A stretch of DNA of 64,000 bases from Nitrincola alkalisediminis (GTDB taxonomy: Bacteria > Pseudomonadota > Gammaproteobacteria > Pseudomonadales > Balneatricaceae): positions 620,001 to 684,000 of the forward strand of contig NZ_VYTY01000001.1 in NCBI RefSeq assembly GCF_009821115.1. The letters are read 5' to 3'. This document shows, piece by piece, positions 1-9,831 of this stretch. Under the pieces are notes generated by a model. The model saw only the letters and a list, made by a program, of their open reading frames with translations, was not told where the DNA came from and searched no databases. Made by a program: the position numbers and the translations under genes. Each line of letters begins with the position of its first letter. Position 1 is the stretch's first letter.

Positions 1-489
1 TAAGAAATCCAAGTGCCCATTAATTACTGCATACTTTGATTGCACTATTTGGCAACACTCGCAAATCTTTGAATATACTCCATCATCAATAAATGGGAAT
101 CTTGAGCCACCAAGCTCCTCTAATTTAACCTTAGATTCACCAAAGCCAAAAAACTCCTTTTTATAAAATTCGAAGCTTGAAAGATGTAGTTGTAACAACT
201 TTATCTTTCTTAAAAGAGAAGATGCTTCTTTCCAAATTTCTTCGTAGCTATTAAATTCTCGTTCATACTGGATTTTCCCGACATGAACATTCGACTCTAG
301 TCTAGATGATTGCACGGCAATTTGACTATCAAGCTTAGCCTTTAATTCAGTTATTTTATGCTGTGTTCTTTCTATTTCACTATTTTGGATTCTATTTGCC
401 CACAACTTTCCCAAAAAGCTTGATAGGCCAATTATGAAAACTGAATAACCTCCAAGGAGTGTAACGGCCAGCGTATCTAACTCTTGCAA
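1..489 (-). CDS. Hypothetical membrane-anchored coiled-coil protein, partial (integron cassette gene)
   Basis: An uninterrupted frame of 163 codons runs off the left edge, so the C-terminus is missing. The start is a TTG preceded by AAAAGGAC at suitable spacing; no ATG fits. Residues about 6-27 form one hydrophobic segment (around TLLGGYSVFIIGLSS), followed by the short motif LGKLWANRIQ and then a charged, heptad-like stretch (about residues 35-75) likely to be a coiled coil. A pair of cysteines (CECC) lies near residue 143. Many uncharacterised bacterial proteins share this single-TM plus charged-helix N-terminus, but I do not recognise a functional family. It lies directly downstream of the attC site on the same strand, so it is probably the next cassette in the array. 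Function unknown. Confidence 0.7.
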   Translation of the reverse strand, partial: MQELDTLAVTLLGGYSVFIIGLSSFLGKLWANRIQNSEIERTQHKITELKAKLDSQIAVQSSRLESNVHVGKIQYEREFNSYEEIWKEASSLLRKIKLLQLHLSSFEFYKKEFFGFGESKVKLEELGGSRFPFIDDGVYSKICECCQIVQSKYAVINGHLDFL

Positions 490-508
490 GATGCTTGTCC
501 TTTTTTAT

Positions 509-587
509 TATAACGCTCAGCTCTGCGGCTAGTAAAAGTGAAGGCAAAGCCGAAGCTTTTACCAGCCCGGCAGCAGCTGCTTGTTAG
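509..587 (-). mobile_element. Integron attC recombination site
   Basis: This 79-base imperfect palindrome has the attC layout. Outer arms TAAC (511-514) and GTTA (583-586) pair; inner arms CAGCT (518-522) with AGCTG (575-579), TGC with GCA, GGCT (527-530) with AGCC (564-567), GTAAAAG (532-538) with CTTTTAC (556-562), and GGC with GCC around an AAA loop. Unpaired bases at 568-569 and 573-574 lie on one arm, as expected of the extrahelical bases that set strand choice. On the minus strand it reads from CTAACAAGC to GAGCGTTATAA, which resembles the Vibrio-type repeat ends. Its orientation agrees with the minus-strand cassette genes on both sides, and the stop codon of the upstream nuclease gene lies inside it. 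Seen directly; the name attC is from the known architecture. Confidence 0.88.
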
Positions 588-1395
588 CTTGTGGTTTATA
601 TTTTGAGACCCAAGCCAAAACGTCATTGATGTCTCTTAGATCCATATCCCATTTACTTCTCAACTCTTCGTTAACAAACTTTCTAGCGTCTGGTGTGAAG
701 GTTGAAGTGGTAGCAATTATCGACTTATTTGGGCCATTCAATGAAGAATGAACGCCGTAAAGTTCTCTCACGATACCCACATCAACTTTATTTGACTCAG
801 AATGTCTTTTACACTCAATAAAATAACTAGTTTCTACTCCCATAACATCTTTGTTTACTGCAATTACGTCTTTACCACCGTCTCTTGTACGCTTTGTCAA
901 AGTGACCTGATACCCATTGTTTCTAAATAATTCAGCGACAACCTCTTCAAATTCACGAGGTGATATTCTGTAAATATAACTATTATCTTGTTGAATCAAC
1001 CATATTAAATTAGGAATAGTATTATGAATTTCAGAAAGGTCGGTGATTATCCTTTGATCAGGTACATATATGTCTTGCTCAGGGAGGAGAATCGTAGGCT
1101 CATCATCTATATATGTAAAATATGGTTCCCCAGAGCAAGAAACACCTGTTGAGCGATTAATAACATAGCTAAACATGTCTACCGGGTACTCTGTTGCATC
1201 AAAATTTATCTCAAACTCAGCTCCACAACACTCACAGTTATAAACCTGAGAAAGCTCATAATTATTCTCAGCTCCCATTCCATTCTCATGGTATGAGCTG
1301 TCATAACAGTCCACGTTTAGCTCACCCACCTCAATCAAATGAACATGTTGACAATTATCACAGGAGGCATGAATCACCCCATCAAATACCCACAT
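559..1395 (-). CDS. Mrr-type restriction endonuclease domain protein with N-terminal zinc ribbon (integron cassette gene)
   Basis: This is a 278-residue protein. Residues 12-15 (CDNC) and 54-57 (CECC) form a probable zinc ribbon. Residues about 143-260 are an Mrr_cat/PD-(D/E)XK nuclease domain: FEEVVAELFRNNGY, then RDGGKD (Asp172/Asp176), then the catalytic ECK (194-196), and the typical later motif ATTSTFTPDARKF. It is therefore likely to cleave DNA, perhaps modified or foreign DNA; the target is unknown. The ATG start has AAGGAG 12 bases upstream. The last residues (QLLPGW) and the stop codon are encoded by the attC site itself, which is usual for genes that sit tightly in integron cassettes. 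It could serve as a defence gene or as a cassette-stabilising nuclease; no methylase partner is seen in the window. Confidence 0.85.
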   Translation of the reverse strand: MWVFDGVIHASCDNCQHVHLIEVGELNVDCYDSSYHENGMGAENNYELSQVYNCECCGAEFEINFDATEYPVDMFSYVINRSTGVSCSGEPYFTYIDDEPTILLPEQDIYVPDQRIITDLSEIHNTIPNLIWLIQQDNSYIYRISPREFEEVVAELFRNNGYQVTLTKRTRDGGKDVIAVNKDVMGVETSYFIECKRHSESNKVDVGIVRELYGVHSSLNGPNKSIIATTSTFTPDARKFVNEELRSKWDMDLRDINDVLAWVSKYKPQANKQLLPGW

Positions 1396-2259
1396 TGTTT
1401 ATTTAGACTCCTTGAAAGCTAACAGTCCGTTTATGAGTTCCCCGACCTCAGAATATTTATTAGAGGGTATACCTTTATAACTTGGTCTTGGTCAATAAAT
1501 TTCTCTAGTAACATGATATAAAAAGACTTTTCTATGTAATCCATTCAACGCGTTTACCTAAAAGGCATCCAGTTCAACACAGAGCACCAAAAAAGGCATT
1601 AAGCACGTGAAACGCTTCAACCACATCAAGCCATCATTAGAAGAAGAGAATTTTACCATCGGACACGCTACCGCCCGGCCCGAGCTCCATCACAGCAGTA
1701 AGTATTCCCTGATTGTCTATCTATGATTTAAACAGGACTATTCCAGCCTTGCAAGGTGGCTTCGTTCAAACGGGTCTCTTCGGTACTGAATCTGCACTGA
1801 GAGGATCTTCATACCAAGAGTATTTTGGTAGCGCCTCACATTTATTTGCATACGTCTGCGTAGGTGTTTCGCCAGAAGTGAGGCAACCGACACAGTACAA
1901 CATGCAGGGGAGAGCAGCTGGATGAGCATAAGGTTCTGGCCGTGTGGCTGATGACCTTGTGCGATAAATTGCCCAGAGCCTCCTAACGCATCATTGCAGG
2001 GTTTTGAAATATTTTATAGAATCCTAAGTCTCTGATTCATGTCTAATTCTTAAGGAAAACCTAAATCAGGCAGTGGTGCCATCAATAATGTTGAGGATGT
2101 TGGCTACAGATCAGCGATTCTTTAATATTGTTAGGCGCGATTGTACGAATTGCGTGGGGGCTGTTAGTTAAGTACATCAACCCCGTGTAGTTTGAAACAT
2201 AACAAACCCTCAGGGTTTACTTAAAAATTGGATGAACACTCTGTTCAAATAGGCCGCTT
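1396..2259. other. Long intergenic stretch, probably decayed accessory DNA
   Basis: I see no gene I can support here. The longest frames (about 60-70 codons, near 1713-1929 on both strands) have no recognisable motifs and no good ribosome binding sites. No integron integrase or transposase motif was found on either strand. GTTAGGC at 2130-2136 fits the integron core consensus GTTRRRY, and CCTAAC at 1982-1987 could be its partner, but the inner arms do not match. A small palindrome, AAACCCTCAGGGTTT, lies at about 2209-2223. The stretch separates the cassette array from the housekeeping chromosome. Confidence 0.5.
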
Positions 2260-3021
2260 ATGAATGTATCTGTGCTTGTGGTTGACGATGCTAAAGCAAT
2301 TTGTACACATGTGACACGTATTGTCCGCAACGCATACCCTAAGGCTAGCGTAGTCTCTGCCTTTAATGGCCGCGAAGCACAGAAATGTTTAGAGGGTGCT
2401 CAATTCAATATCATCATTTGCGATTGGGAAATGCCGCAAATGTCAGGTCTAGATCTGCTGAAATGGGTGCGTCAACAGGATGCCTATAAGTCGGTGCCTT
2501 TCTTAATGGTCACCAGCCGTGGCGAACGAGACTATATCTTAAAGGCCATTCAAGCGGGTGTCAGTGATTATCTTGGCAAGCCGTTTTCAGCCGCTTCGCT
2601 TGAGACAAAAATCCAAAAACTCTTGTTTGGCAAGACATCAGAGACAAAAGCGGGCGTTAGCAGCACCGGATCAATCGCGCAACAGAAAAGCTTTGCTAAA
2701 AAGCCGAAGGGGTTAGCGCAACTCAGAACAAGCAAAGGGGTGTATCGCTGCGCGATTAAAGACCTCAGTTTGCGAGATGTGTTAGTGGTCATCAAAAATG
2801 AAGAAAACGGCACCTTTCCCGACATACTCGAACAAGCCGTAGTGGATATTGAACAAACCTCGGGTGATAGTGTGGCCCGTATTAACGGGTTCGTGTCGCG
2901 TCTAGAGGCGTTTGATAATCGTATTGATACGCCGTTTGTATCGGTGAAAGTCACGTTTGTGGACGATGATCCTGAGAAGTTAGAGCATATCTCCAAGTAC
3001 ATTGCGAGCATTCAGCGCTAG
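2260..3021 (+). CDS. CheY-like response regulator with C-terminal PilZ-like domain
   Basis: The 253-residue protein has an N-terminal receiver domain (about 1-125) with all key residues: acidic pair VDDAK near residue 9, phospho-acceptor Asp in CDWEMP near residue 58, the MVTSR switch threonine, and the Lys of GKPF. After a linker rich in Ser/Lys/Gln (about 125-148), residues 150-253 have the pattern of a PilZ fold (RCAIKDLSLRD, later VSVKVTFVDDD and a final helix), but the canonical RxxxR and DxSxxG c-di-GMP motifs are degenerate, so nucleotide binding is doubtful. It probably acts in signalling linked to motility or surface behaviour. No cognate histidine kinase is next to it. The receiver call is firm; the PilZ-like call is inference. 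Confidence 0.85.
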   Translation: MNVSVLVVDDAKAICTHVTRIVRNAYPKASVVSAFNGREAQKCLEGAQFNIIICDWEMPQMSGLDLLKWVRQQDAYKSVPFLMVTSRGERDYILKAIQAGVSDYLGKPFSAASLETKIQKLLFGKTSETKAGVSSTGSIAQQKSFAKKPKGLAQLRTSKGVYRCAIKDLSLRDVLVVIKNEENGTFPDILEQAVVDIEQTSGDSVARINGFVSRLEAFDNRIDTPFVSVKVTFVDDDPEKLEHISKYIASIQR

Positions 3022-3294
3022 TGTTGATGCTGGCAATGTACAAAAAAAGCTTAAGTCAGCGATCGTATCCGTGTCTATCTGCTCTAGCCTTGCGGGATGG
3101 CCTTGTGCGGCCTTATCCTGAATCAACCTGCTGAAAGATCGTATAATTTTTTAGCAGCACTGTTAGCCATTACCATAATCGATTAAGATTACGTCCGAAA
3201 GGATAGTGGTTATCTCTACTATCGCTTGATATCTTATTATTCACAAACTCTGACGCTGGTGACACGCCAGTGGTGATTCATACAGGATGACAGC

Positions 3295-4386
3295 ATGTCG
3301 GGTAACAGCATAGGTAAACTTTTCACGCTTACAACCTTTGGTGAAAGCCATGGTTTGGCCCTTGGGGCCATAGTGGATGGTTGCCCTCCGGGAATCGAGC
3401 TGAGTGAGGCTGATCTCCAGCTGGATCTAGATCGTCGTAAGCCTGGGACGTCTCGCCACACAACGCAACGCCGTGAAGCCGACGAAGTGAAAATTTTATC
3501 GGGTGTGTTTGAAGGGCGGACGACGGGTACTCCAATAGGTCTGGTCATTGAAAACACTGATCAACGCTCTAAAGACTACTCTAATATTCAAGACACCTAT
3601 CGTCCAGCGCATGCGGATTACGTGTATGACCATAAATATGGTTTCCGTGATTACCGTGGTGGTGGCCGTTCATCGGCACGCGAAACAGCGATGCGCGTGG
3701 CCGCCGGTGCGATTGCCAAAAAAGTGCTGGCCAGTAAAGGTGTGCAGATTCGTGGGTATTTGTCGCAATTAGGCCCGATTGCCATCGACCCTGCGCGTTT
3801 TGATTGGTCAGAAGTGGATAACAATCCTTTTTTCAGCCCGGATGCACAGGCGGCTCTGGAAATGGCCGATTACATGGATGCCTTGCGTAAAGAAGGCAAT
3901 TCCGTTGGCGCTAAAATCACGGTGGTTGCTTCAGGTGTTCCGGTTGGATTGGGGGAGCCGATTTTTGATCGACTCGATGCGGAATTGGCGCATTCATTAA
4001 TGAGCATCAATGCGGTTAAGGGTGTCGAAATCGGTGATGGATTCGATGTCGTGAGCCAAAAAGGCACGGAGCATCGCGATGAAATGACGCCAGAGGGCTT
4101 TTTATCGAATCATGCTGGCGGAATCTTAGGGGGAATCTCTACAGGCCAAGACATTATTGCCCATATCGCCTTAAAACCCACATCCAGTATGCGTCTTCCA
4201 GGTCGCAGTATTAATCGTCAAGGTGAAGCCGTTGAAGTGATCACCAAAGGGCGGCACGACCCCTGTGTGGGGATACGCGCAACACCGATAGCGGAAGCGA
4301 TGATGGCCGTAACACTTCTTGATCATTTGCTTAGACACCGCGGTCAAAATGCCGACGTGGTCACTGACCTGATCAAACTTAGTTAA
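3295..4386 (+). CDS. aroC: Chorismate synthase
   Basis: Chorismate synthase removes phosphate from 5-enolpyruvylshikimate-3-phosphate to make chorismate, the last step of the shikimate pathway, using reduced FMN. The 363-residue length is normal. The N-terminal signature [18 protein letters not shown], the [14 protein letters not shown] region and the RSSARET motif are all present, as is the C-terminal KGRHDPCVG segment. The ATG has AGGA upstream at suitable spacing. It is followed after 28 bases by speD and speE on the same strand, so the three may be cotranscribed. Confidence 0.97.
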   Translation: MSGNSIGKLFTLTTFGESHGLALGAIVDGCPPGIELSEADLQLDLDRRKPGTSRHTTQRREADEVKILSGVFEGRTTGTPIGLVIENTDQRSKDYSNIQDTYRPAHADYVYDHKYGFRDYRGGGRSSARETAMRVAAGAIAKKVLASKGVQIRGYLSQLGPIAIDPARFDWSEVDNNPFFSPDAQAALEMADYMDALRKEGNSVGAKITVVASGVPVGLGEPIFDRLDAELAHSLMSINAVKGVEIGDGFDVVSQKGTEHRDEMTPEGFLSNHAGGILGGISTGQDIIAHIALKPTSSMRLPGRSINRQGEAVEVITKGRHDPCVGIRATPIAEAMMAVTLLDHLLRHRGQNADVVTDLIKLS

Positions 4387-4414
4387 TACTTAACCCTAAG
4401 AGGGGAGTAGAGCC

Positions 4415-4870
4415 TTGGCAGATCCAAAAGATAGACAAGCCTTAACTCCAATCAATGGTAGCGGTACCCCCGTTACCACTGAATCTAAAGATTTTTTTAT
4501 TCAGCGTGACGATTACTGTTTTGCGGGAACCCATTTAATCATCGATTTATTTGGGGCCGATCGTCTGGATGATATCGAGACGATGGAGCAGGCGCTTCGT
4601 GAGTCGGTGATCGCCGCGAACGCGACCTTGTTGCACCTGCATTTACACCACTTTACCCCGAATGGAGGGGTGTCGGGTGTTGCGGTGTTGGCCGAGTCTC
4701 ATATCAGTGTGCACACATGGCCAGAGCGTCATTATGCAGCGTTTGATGTGTTTATGTGTGGTAATGCAACGCCTAAGAATACCCTGCCCGTGCTAAGGCG
4801 TTTTTTTTCGCCGGATGAGGTGAAGGTAACCGAGCACCTTCGAGGGCAGATGCCACTGGGGCCCTTATGA
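4415..4870 (+). CDS. speD: S-adenosylmethionine decarboxylase proenzyme (prokaryotic class)
   Basis: SpeD decarboxylates S-adenosylmethionine to supply aminopropyl groups for spermidine. The 151-residue proenzyme has the self-cleavage motif [11 protein letters not shown], in which the Ser after Glu becomes the pyruvoyl group, and the conserved [11 protein letters not shown] block. The N-terminal 30 residues are a less conserved extension. A TTG start preceded by AGAGGGGAG is used; no better start exists. The stop overlaps the speE start by four bases (ATGA), implying translational coupling. Confidence 0.95.
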   Translation: MADPKDRQALTPINGSGTPVTTESKDFFIQRDDYCFAGTHLIIDLFGADRLDDIETMEQALRESVIAANATLLHLHLHHFTPNGGVSGVAVLAESHISVHTWPERHYAAFDVFMCGNATPKNTLPVLRRFFSPDEVKVTEHLRGQMPLGPL

Positions 4871-5712
4871 TGACCTTTACCGAAACACTTAACTCTGGCT
4901 ATGGGCAGTCTTTCAGTGTTGAAGATGTTTTGTACGAAGTGCAAACCGATTTTCAACACCTGATCATTTTTCGCAATCCTGTGTTTGGTACCGTGATGGC
5001 GCTCGATGGCGTGGTGCAAACAACGGAGCGGGATGAGTTTATTTATCACGAAATGATGGTGCATGTGCCGCTGATTGCGCATGCTCAGGCAAAACGTGTC
5101 CTCATCATTGGCGGAGGTGATGGCGGTATTTTGCGAGAGGTGGTCAAGCATCCCGGTGTTGAGGAAATCACTCAGGTTGAGATCGATGCTCAGGTCATCG
5201 ACATGTGTAAAACCTACTTGCCACACCACTCTAACGGGGCCTTTGATGACCCGCGTGTTTCCATTGTGATACAAGACGGTGTTGAGTTTGTAAACCAAAC
5301 CACGCAAACCTTTGATGTCATTATTTCCGATTGCACCGATCCGATTGGTCCGGGCGAAGTTCTGTTCACCAGCGATTTCTACGCAGGCTGTAAACGAATC
5401 TTATCCGATAAGGGAATTTTTGTGGCTCAGAATGGTGTGCCATTTATGCAGCCTCAAGAGCTTAAGGATACGCGCCTTCGCTTAGGTGCGTATTTTAACG
5501 ATCAGACCTTTTATACGCTGACGGTGCCAACCTATGCCGGTGGTGTCATGGCATTAGCCTGGGCAAGTGATCATGTTCTGTATCGCAGTGTATCGGCTGA
5601 GCAGATTAAGGAATATTTGGCTAAGCATGCGATCCACACCCGCTACTATACGGCTGAAGTTCATCAAGCGGCATTTGCGTTGCCGGGGTATATTCAGGCA
5701 CTGCTGGGTTAA
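4867..5712 (+). CDS. speE: Spermidine synthase
   Basis: SpeE transfers the aminopropyl group of decarboxylated S-adenosylmethionine to putrescine, giving spermidine and methylthioadenosine. The 281-residue protein shows the N-terminal beta domain with the [17 protein letters not shown] motif, the Rossmann nucleotide-binding motif [14 protein letters not shown], the Asp/Glu pair in VEIDAQV and the catalytic DCTDPIGPG loop. It forms an operon with speD (four-base overlap). Its stop overlaps by a few bases the stop of the convergent kinase gene, leaving no room for a terminator between them. Confidence 0.96.
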   Translation: MMTFTETLNSGYGQSFSVEDVLYEVQTDFQHLIIFRNPVFGTVMALDGVVQTTERDEFIYHEMMVHVPLIAHAQAKRVLIIGGGDGGILREVVKHPGVEEITQVEIDAQVIDMCKTYLPHHSNGAFDDPRVSIVIQDGVEFVNQTTQTFDVIISDCTDPIGPGEVLFTSDFYAGCKRILSDKGIFVAQNGVPFMQPQELKDTRLRLGAYFNDQTFYTLTVPTYAGGVMALAWASDHVLYRSVSAEQIKEYLAKHAIHTRYYTAEVHQAAFALPGYIQALLG

Positions 5713-7559
5713 AAATCCTGATTTGAATCCATTTTTTGGACTGCCCGCGGGTTTTTGGGAAAAAAGTGTGCGTCGGCCTGAATTTGAAGGCTAAATTGGC
5801 GAGTGTTTTTATAGGGCATTTTCATAAACCCCGAGACCCCTAAGCCATTGATTAAGGGAACGGCTGAGATAATGCGCGCCAAGGAGGCCTTGAAAACATC
5901 GTGTTGGGTAGGATCTAGCAGCACGTAATCACTGTGAATTTTGAGATGCGTCGGCAGTGCCTCGAAGATAATTAAGCCTGTGTGCCGAATATCGTTGAGG
6001 TAGGCGATTTCAGTCATAATCTCGCTGGGTAGCGTGAGAAACTCATCAGGATCTTGTCCATCCTCAAAATACGAGTGATTGCGGCTTTTGTCTTCAGAGA
6101 GTGGCGCTTGCATCACCTCGAAGGGAATCACTAAGTCGGCGGGCGGGATAAATGCATCGCTCTCGGATGCGCGCCGAATATGACGCGTGTTTTTCGCATT
6201 AAATAAACAGCATTTGAATACACCGTCACGATGAATGGCTCTTGCTAAATTCACCATCGTGTTGACGGCTTGCGTAAAAGCTAATGTTAGGTTGTCATCC
6301 TGTAAATTAAGGCTGGAGTCAATGAAAACAGCGTTTTCTTCCCAGCGAATTGCCAGTCCGCCCAACACAGGGTAGCGGCCTAAGCGGCTGATGGAGGCAA
6401 GAAAGGCGCGTTCGGTTTTTCCCATGCCGTGCATGAAGTTTTTATAGTATTTTTCCAACTCCACATCCTTCACGTCAGCCATTAAATAGGGGTCGATGTT
6501 TCCTTCACGCAGAAAACTCTTGCGCGAGCTGTAGACCACTGTTTCGATATCGAGGCCATCGTCATGATTCCAAACAGGGATCAGGGCTTTTTCAGGAGGA
6601 AGGTGTAAATCGGGAAGGGCTAAGCGGCTCATGTATTTCATGTGGGTTAACAAATAGTCGCCCGCTTGAGCACGAACCTGTGATGAGCCCTCTAAAAGTG
6701 CTTGCAGTGTCAGAGCGAACTCCTTGGGTAAGCCCAGAGAGGTGGCAGGGATGGCTTCGTAGCCATATCGACAGCTTTGACCCGATGCTAGGGCATAGAG
6801 AGTACCTGCCATGCCTTGTTCATCAAAACGCGGTGAGCTGAGTTCGCCATTTAATTGCTCATCACCAATAAAATAGACATCGCCGAGCTTGGCGTTGGTT
6901 TGTTGTAAACTATCACTCAAAAAATTAAAGGGGGATTGTCCAATCGCGTGGCCATTGGCATCCACTTGAGCAAAGACGCTGGATCCCCAATCAATCAGTT
7001 TGATGGTTTCTGTTCTTGGATCAAACACGATATTAGAGGGTTTAATATCACCATGAACGATGGGGCAGTCATGGTTGTCCTGACGAACATTGCGCAGTGC
7101 AATCAATACGTCTACCAGTTGTTTGGCAATTTTAATAATTAAGCGTGGTGAAAGCTTGCCGTGTTGAATGGAGTAAGCGTCCAGATCTAAACCGGGTGCG
7201 CGCTCCATCATTAAAACTGATTGGCGTGAGATTTTTGTATACTCGCTGACGGCTGGAATAATCGGGTGCAAGACTTGGCTCTGCATCCAGGCCTCATCTT
7301 CAAGCCGATCTTGAATGTGTTGCGGGAGGTTAATGCGCGAAAACTTAAAGACATAGTCATTTGCATTGCTATCACGCCCCCCGAACACAAAGCCATACGC
7401 GCCTTTGCCGATAAATTCGATATTGCTGAAGCCCAGCCGCATGAGTTGGTCCATGCAGAGCTTAACCCAGTCTTTGATCTTCTGAGCATCTTCATGGCTC
7501 ATCAGATAAATCGACTGTTCCTCATTAATATAGAACTGTTGCAACAAAGGACGCGTCAT
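5709..7559 (-). CDS. Hanks-type (eukaryotic-like) Ser/Thr protein kinase with long uncharacterised C-terminal region
   Basis: The kinase domain spans about residues 45-330 of 616. It has the glycine loop [11 protein letters not shown] (51-61), the likely ATP lysine in VFKFSR (Lys72), the catalytic loop HGDIKPSN (169-176, with Asp171, Lys173, Asn176) and a DWG in place of DFG (190-192), so it should be active. There is no transmembrane segment. Residues about 330-616 match no family I know. It starts 13 bases after the E2 gene with a strong GAGGGG site, making it the last gene of the branched-chain dehydrogenase operon. A role in phosphorylating that complex is an inference from position only. 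It converges with, and overlaps by a few bases, speE. Confidence 0.85.
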   Translation of the reverse strand: MTRPLLQQFYINEEQSIYLMSHEDAQKIKDWVKLCMDQLMRLGFSNIEFIGKGAYGFVFGGRDSNANDYVFKFSRINLPQHIQDRLEDEAWMQSQVLHPIIPAVSEYTKISRQSVLMMERAPGLDLDAYSIQHGKLSPRLIIKIAKQLVDVLIALRNVRQDNHDCPIVHGDIKPSNIVFDPRTETIKLIDWGSSVFAQVDANGHAIGQSPFNFLSDSLQQTNAKLGDVYFIGDEQLNGELSSPRFDEQGMAGTLYALASGQSCRYGYEAIPATSLGLPKEFALTLQALLEGSSQVRAQAGDYLLTHMKYMSRLALPDLHLPPEKALIPVWNHDDGLDIETVVYSSRKSFLREGNIDPYLMADVKDVELEKYYKNFMHGMGKTERAFLASISRLGRYPVLGGLAIRWEENAVFIDSSLNLQDDNLTLAFTQAVNTMVNLARAIHRDGVFKCCLFNAKNTRHIRRASESDAFIPPADLVIPFEVMQAPLSEDKSRNHSYFEDGQDPDEFLTLPSEIMTEIAYLNDIRHTGLIIFEALPTHLKIHSDYVLLDPTQHDVFKASLARIISAVPLINGLGVSGFMKMPYKNTRQFSLQIQADAHFFPKNPRAVQKMDSNQDF

Positions 7560-7572
7560 CTGAATCCCCTCG

Positions 7573-8826
7573 TTACTTCAATTCAGCCAGCATCCGTAAG
7601 GGGTTCTCGAGATAGCCCTTCCAGTGACAACAGAAGCGTGCCATGGTTGCACCGTCGAGAAGGCGATGATCTCCAGACCAGCTTGCGTGTAGGATTTTAG
7701 CGGCGACGACATTGCCGTTTGCATCAAAGCGAGGCAGCGTTTGTATACGTCCGAGTGCGACAATGGCGACTTCTGGCTTATTGATGATAGGGGTCGCAAC
7801 TGTTCCACCTATGGCACCTATGTTGGAAATCGTGATACTACCGCCTTTCATATCGTCGGCTGATAGCTTCCCTTGTCGTGCGGCATGCGTCAGTTCATTG
7901 AGTTTGCGAGTGAGTTCAAGCAAAGACAGATCCTGAACACGTTTCACGTTAGGAACCAGAAGTCCGATGGGGGTATCGGCCGCCATGCCAATATTTATGT
8001 CATCCAAGTAATGAATTTCGGTAGCGTCTTCGTTCAGTCGGCTGTTCAAAATAGGATAGGCTTGCAGCGACAGCGCCAGTGCTTTCATGAAAAAAGGCAT
8101 GAGGCTGAGCGATAAACCTTCGGCTTCAAACTGGGGCTTGAGTTCACGGCGGACAGCGTCAAGCTGGGTAACATCTATCTCTTCTGCATAGGTGAAGTGA
8201 GGAATGCTGCGTACAGAGTCTGCCATTTGTCGAGCCATGACGGCACGAACGCCTTTGATGGCTTCAATACGAACACCTGAAGACGGGGGTGCGCTTACGG
8301 ATTGAGTTGGGGCGTGTGTTGTGTCGACGGATGATGGCTCAAGTAGGTCTTCTTTGAGCACGCGGCCATTTTTGCCAGATCCCTTTACCTGAGTTAAATC
8401 GAGATTCATTTCTCTGGCGAGTCGTCTGACGGCCGGGCTGGCAATGGCCTTGGATGATTGTGCCATCGGGCAGGCGAGCGCTGAGCTGGTTGCGGTGGAG
8501 GATGCCGTGTCGTCACCGGAAGAGGTTGCTTGGCTGGCGGATTTTGCGTCAGGAACCTCTGCTCCAAGCGTTAACTCTTCGGCGTCACTCACGACCTCTA
8601 TCTCAAACAAGGGTTGGTGCACCTTCGCAATTTCGCCTTGAGCATAGTAGAGTTTTGTAATGACGCCCGTGTGCATAGAGGTAATTTCGACCAGTGCTTT
8701 GTCGGTCATGACGTCAGCAACGGGTTGATCCTCTTGGATGTTCTGTCCTTCGTGAATGTGCCACTCGACCAGCTCGCACTCAACGATGCCTTCACCTATA
8801 TCGGGAAGAATAAAATCAATTTTCAT
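7573..8826 (-). CDS. bkdB: Branched-chain 2-oxoacid dehydrogenase E2 (dihydrolipoamide acyltransferase)
   Basis: E2 is the core of the complex that oxidatively decarboxylates the 2-oxo acids from Val, Leu and Ile, passing the acyl group from lipoate to CoA. It has a single N-terminal lipoyl domain (lipoyl lysine in VMTDKALVEI, Lys43), an Ala/Ser/Thr-rich linker, a peripheral subunit-binding domain (ASPAVRRLAREMNLDL to NGRVLKEDLLE) and a C-terminal catalytic domain with the active-site SGDHRLLDGATMARF. The second of two ATG codons (8826) is preferred because GGAG lies seven bases upstream; the first would be too close. It follows E1beta by 22 bases. Assignment to branched-chain rather than pyruvate type rests mainly on the E1alpha partner. 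Confidence 0.93.
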   Translation of the reverse strand: MKIDFILPDIGEGIVECELVEWHIHEGQNIQEDQPVADVMTDKALVEITSMHTGVITKLYYAQGEIAKVHQPLFEIEVVSDAEELTLGAEVPDAKSASQATSSGDDTASSTATSSALACPMAQSSKAIASPAVRRLAREMNLDLTQVKGSGKNGRVLKEDLLEPSSVDTTHAPTQSVSAPPSSGVRIEAIKGVRAVMARQMADSVRSIPHFTYAEEIDVTQLDAVRRELKPQFEAEGLSLSLMPFFMKALALSLQAYPILNSRLNEDATEIHYLDDINIGMAADTPIGLLVPNVKRVQDLSLLELTRKLNELTHAARQGKLSADDMKGGSITISNIGAIGGTVATPIINKPEVAIVALGRIQTLPRFDANGNVVAAKILHASWSGDHRLLDGATMARFCCHWKGYLENPLRMLAELK

Positions 8827-8853
8827 GTTCATGCTCCTATTAAAATCAATGCA

Positions 8854-9831
8854 TCAAAAAGTCATGCTGGCCTTAATGGCTTCGAAGGTTTTCAAAGCAT
8901 CGGGCATGTACTCTTTTTCTAAAGCCAAGGGGAAGGGGGTATCCAAGCCTGTGACTCGTATGATGGGTGATTCCAAATAGAGGAAGCATTCTTCTTGGAT
9001 TGCAGCGGCAATTTCAGCGCCAAAACCTGAAGTTTTCGGAGCTTCGTGGTTAATGATTAAGCGGCCTGTTTTTTTCACAGAGGCCGCCAGTAAATCTCTA
9101 TCCCAAGGAAGCAGGGTTCGTAGGTCTATAAGCTCACAGGAAATACCTTGTTCAGCGGCCATATCAGCAGCTTTTTCAATGGCTTCTACCTGTGCACCCC
9201 AAGCCACCAGTGTAATGTCTGTTCCTTCACGTAGCAGGTCTCCTTGGCCTAACGGAAGTTCATAGTCCGTGTCGGGAACCTCCCCAACAGAAGCGCGGTA
9301 GAGCTTTTTAGGTTCAAAGAAAATAACGGGGTTTGGGTCGCGAATCGATGCCAATAACAAGCCTTTGGCTTGATAAGGGTTGCGCGGTACCACGATTTTC
9401 AGGCCGGGTGTGTGCGTAAAATAGGCTTCGGGTGACTGTGAGTGATAGTGAGCGCCATTAATACCGCCACCATAAGGGGTACGGATGGTTAGGCTACCGA
9501 CGTTGAATTCATTGCCCGAACGGTAACGAAACTTTGCAGACTCATTAACGATCTGGTCGAATGCTGGAAAAATATAGTCGGCGAACTGAATTTCAGCAAT
9601 GGCTGTCATGCCTTGCGCTGCAGCCCCATTGGCAAAGCCGATAATGCCTTGCTCAGTTAGGGGGGTGTTAAAGCAACGTTGTTTTCCGTACTTTTCTTGC
9701 AAATGGCTAGTGGCACGAAAGACACCACCAAAGTGTCCGACATCTTCACCAAAACAAATAGCGAGGTCATTTTGCGCCAGAGTGCTATCAAGTGCTTGGT
9801 TGATCGCTTGCAATAGGTTGATTTTACTCAT
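8854..9831 (-). CDS. bkdA2: Branched-chain 2-oxoacid dehydrogenase E1 beta subunit
   Basis: The beta subunit of the thiamine-diphosphate E1 component, about 325 residues, as usual for the family. Visible blocks are [15 protein letters not shown], the cofactor-activating [16 protein letters not shown] (containing the conserved Glu), [14 protein letters not shown] and the C-terminal [14 protein letters not shown]. The ATG at 9831 has GGAGG seven bases upstream; a TTG two codons earlier is less likely. It overlaps the end of the E1alpha gene by eight bases, so the two subunits are probably translationally coupled. Confidence 0.94.
   Translation of the reverse strand: MSKINLLQAINQALDSTLAQNDLAICFGEDVGHFGGVFRATSHLQEKYGKQRCFNTPLTEQGIIGFANGAAAQGMTAIAEIQFADYIFPAFDQIVNESAKFRYRSGNEFNVGSLTIRTPYGGGINGAHYHSQSPEAYFTHTPGLKIVVPRNPYQAKGLLLASIRDPNPVIFFEPKKLYRASVGEVPDTDYELPLGQGDLLREGTDITLVAWGAQVEAIEKAADMAAEQGISCELIDLRTLLPWDRDLLAASVKKTGRLIINHEAPKTSGFGAEIAAAIQEECFLYLESPIIRVTGLDTPFPLALEKEYMPDALKTFEAIKASMTF

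Noticed and set aside
1713-1929. Short frames on both strands in the gap before the response regulator
   Set aside because: No ribosome binding site, no recognised motif, and both strands open over the same stretch.
1982-2136. CCTAAC and GTTAGG as the ends of a second attC
   Set aside because: Inner arms do not pair and the spacing gives no stem; kept only as a weak hint.
4732-5307. 191-codon minus-strand frame opposite speD/speE
   Set aside because: It is antisense to two well-conserved genes and has no motifs; a chance frame.
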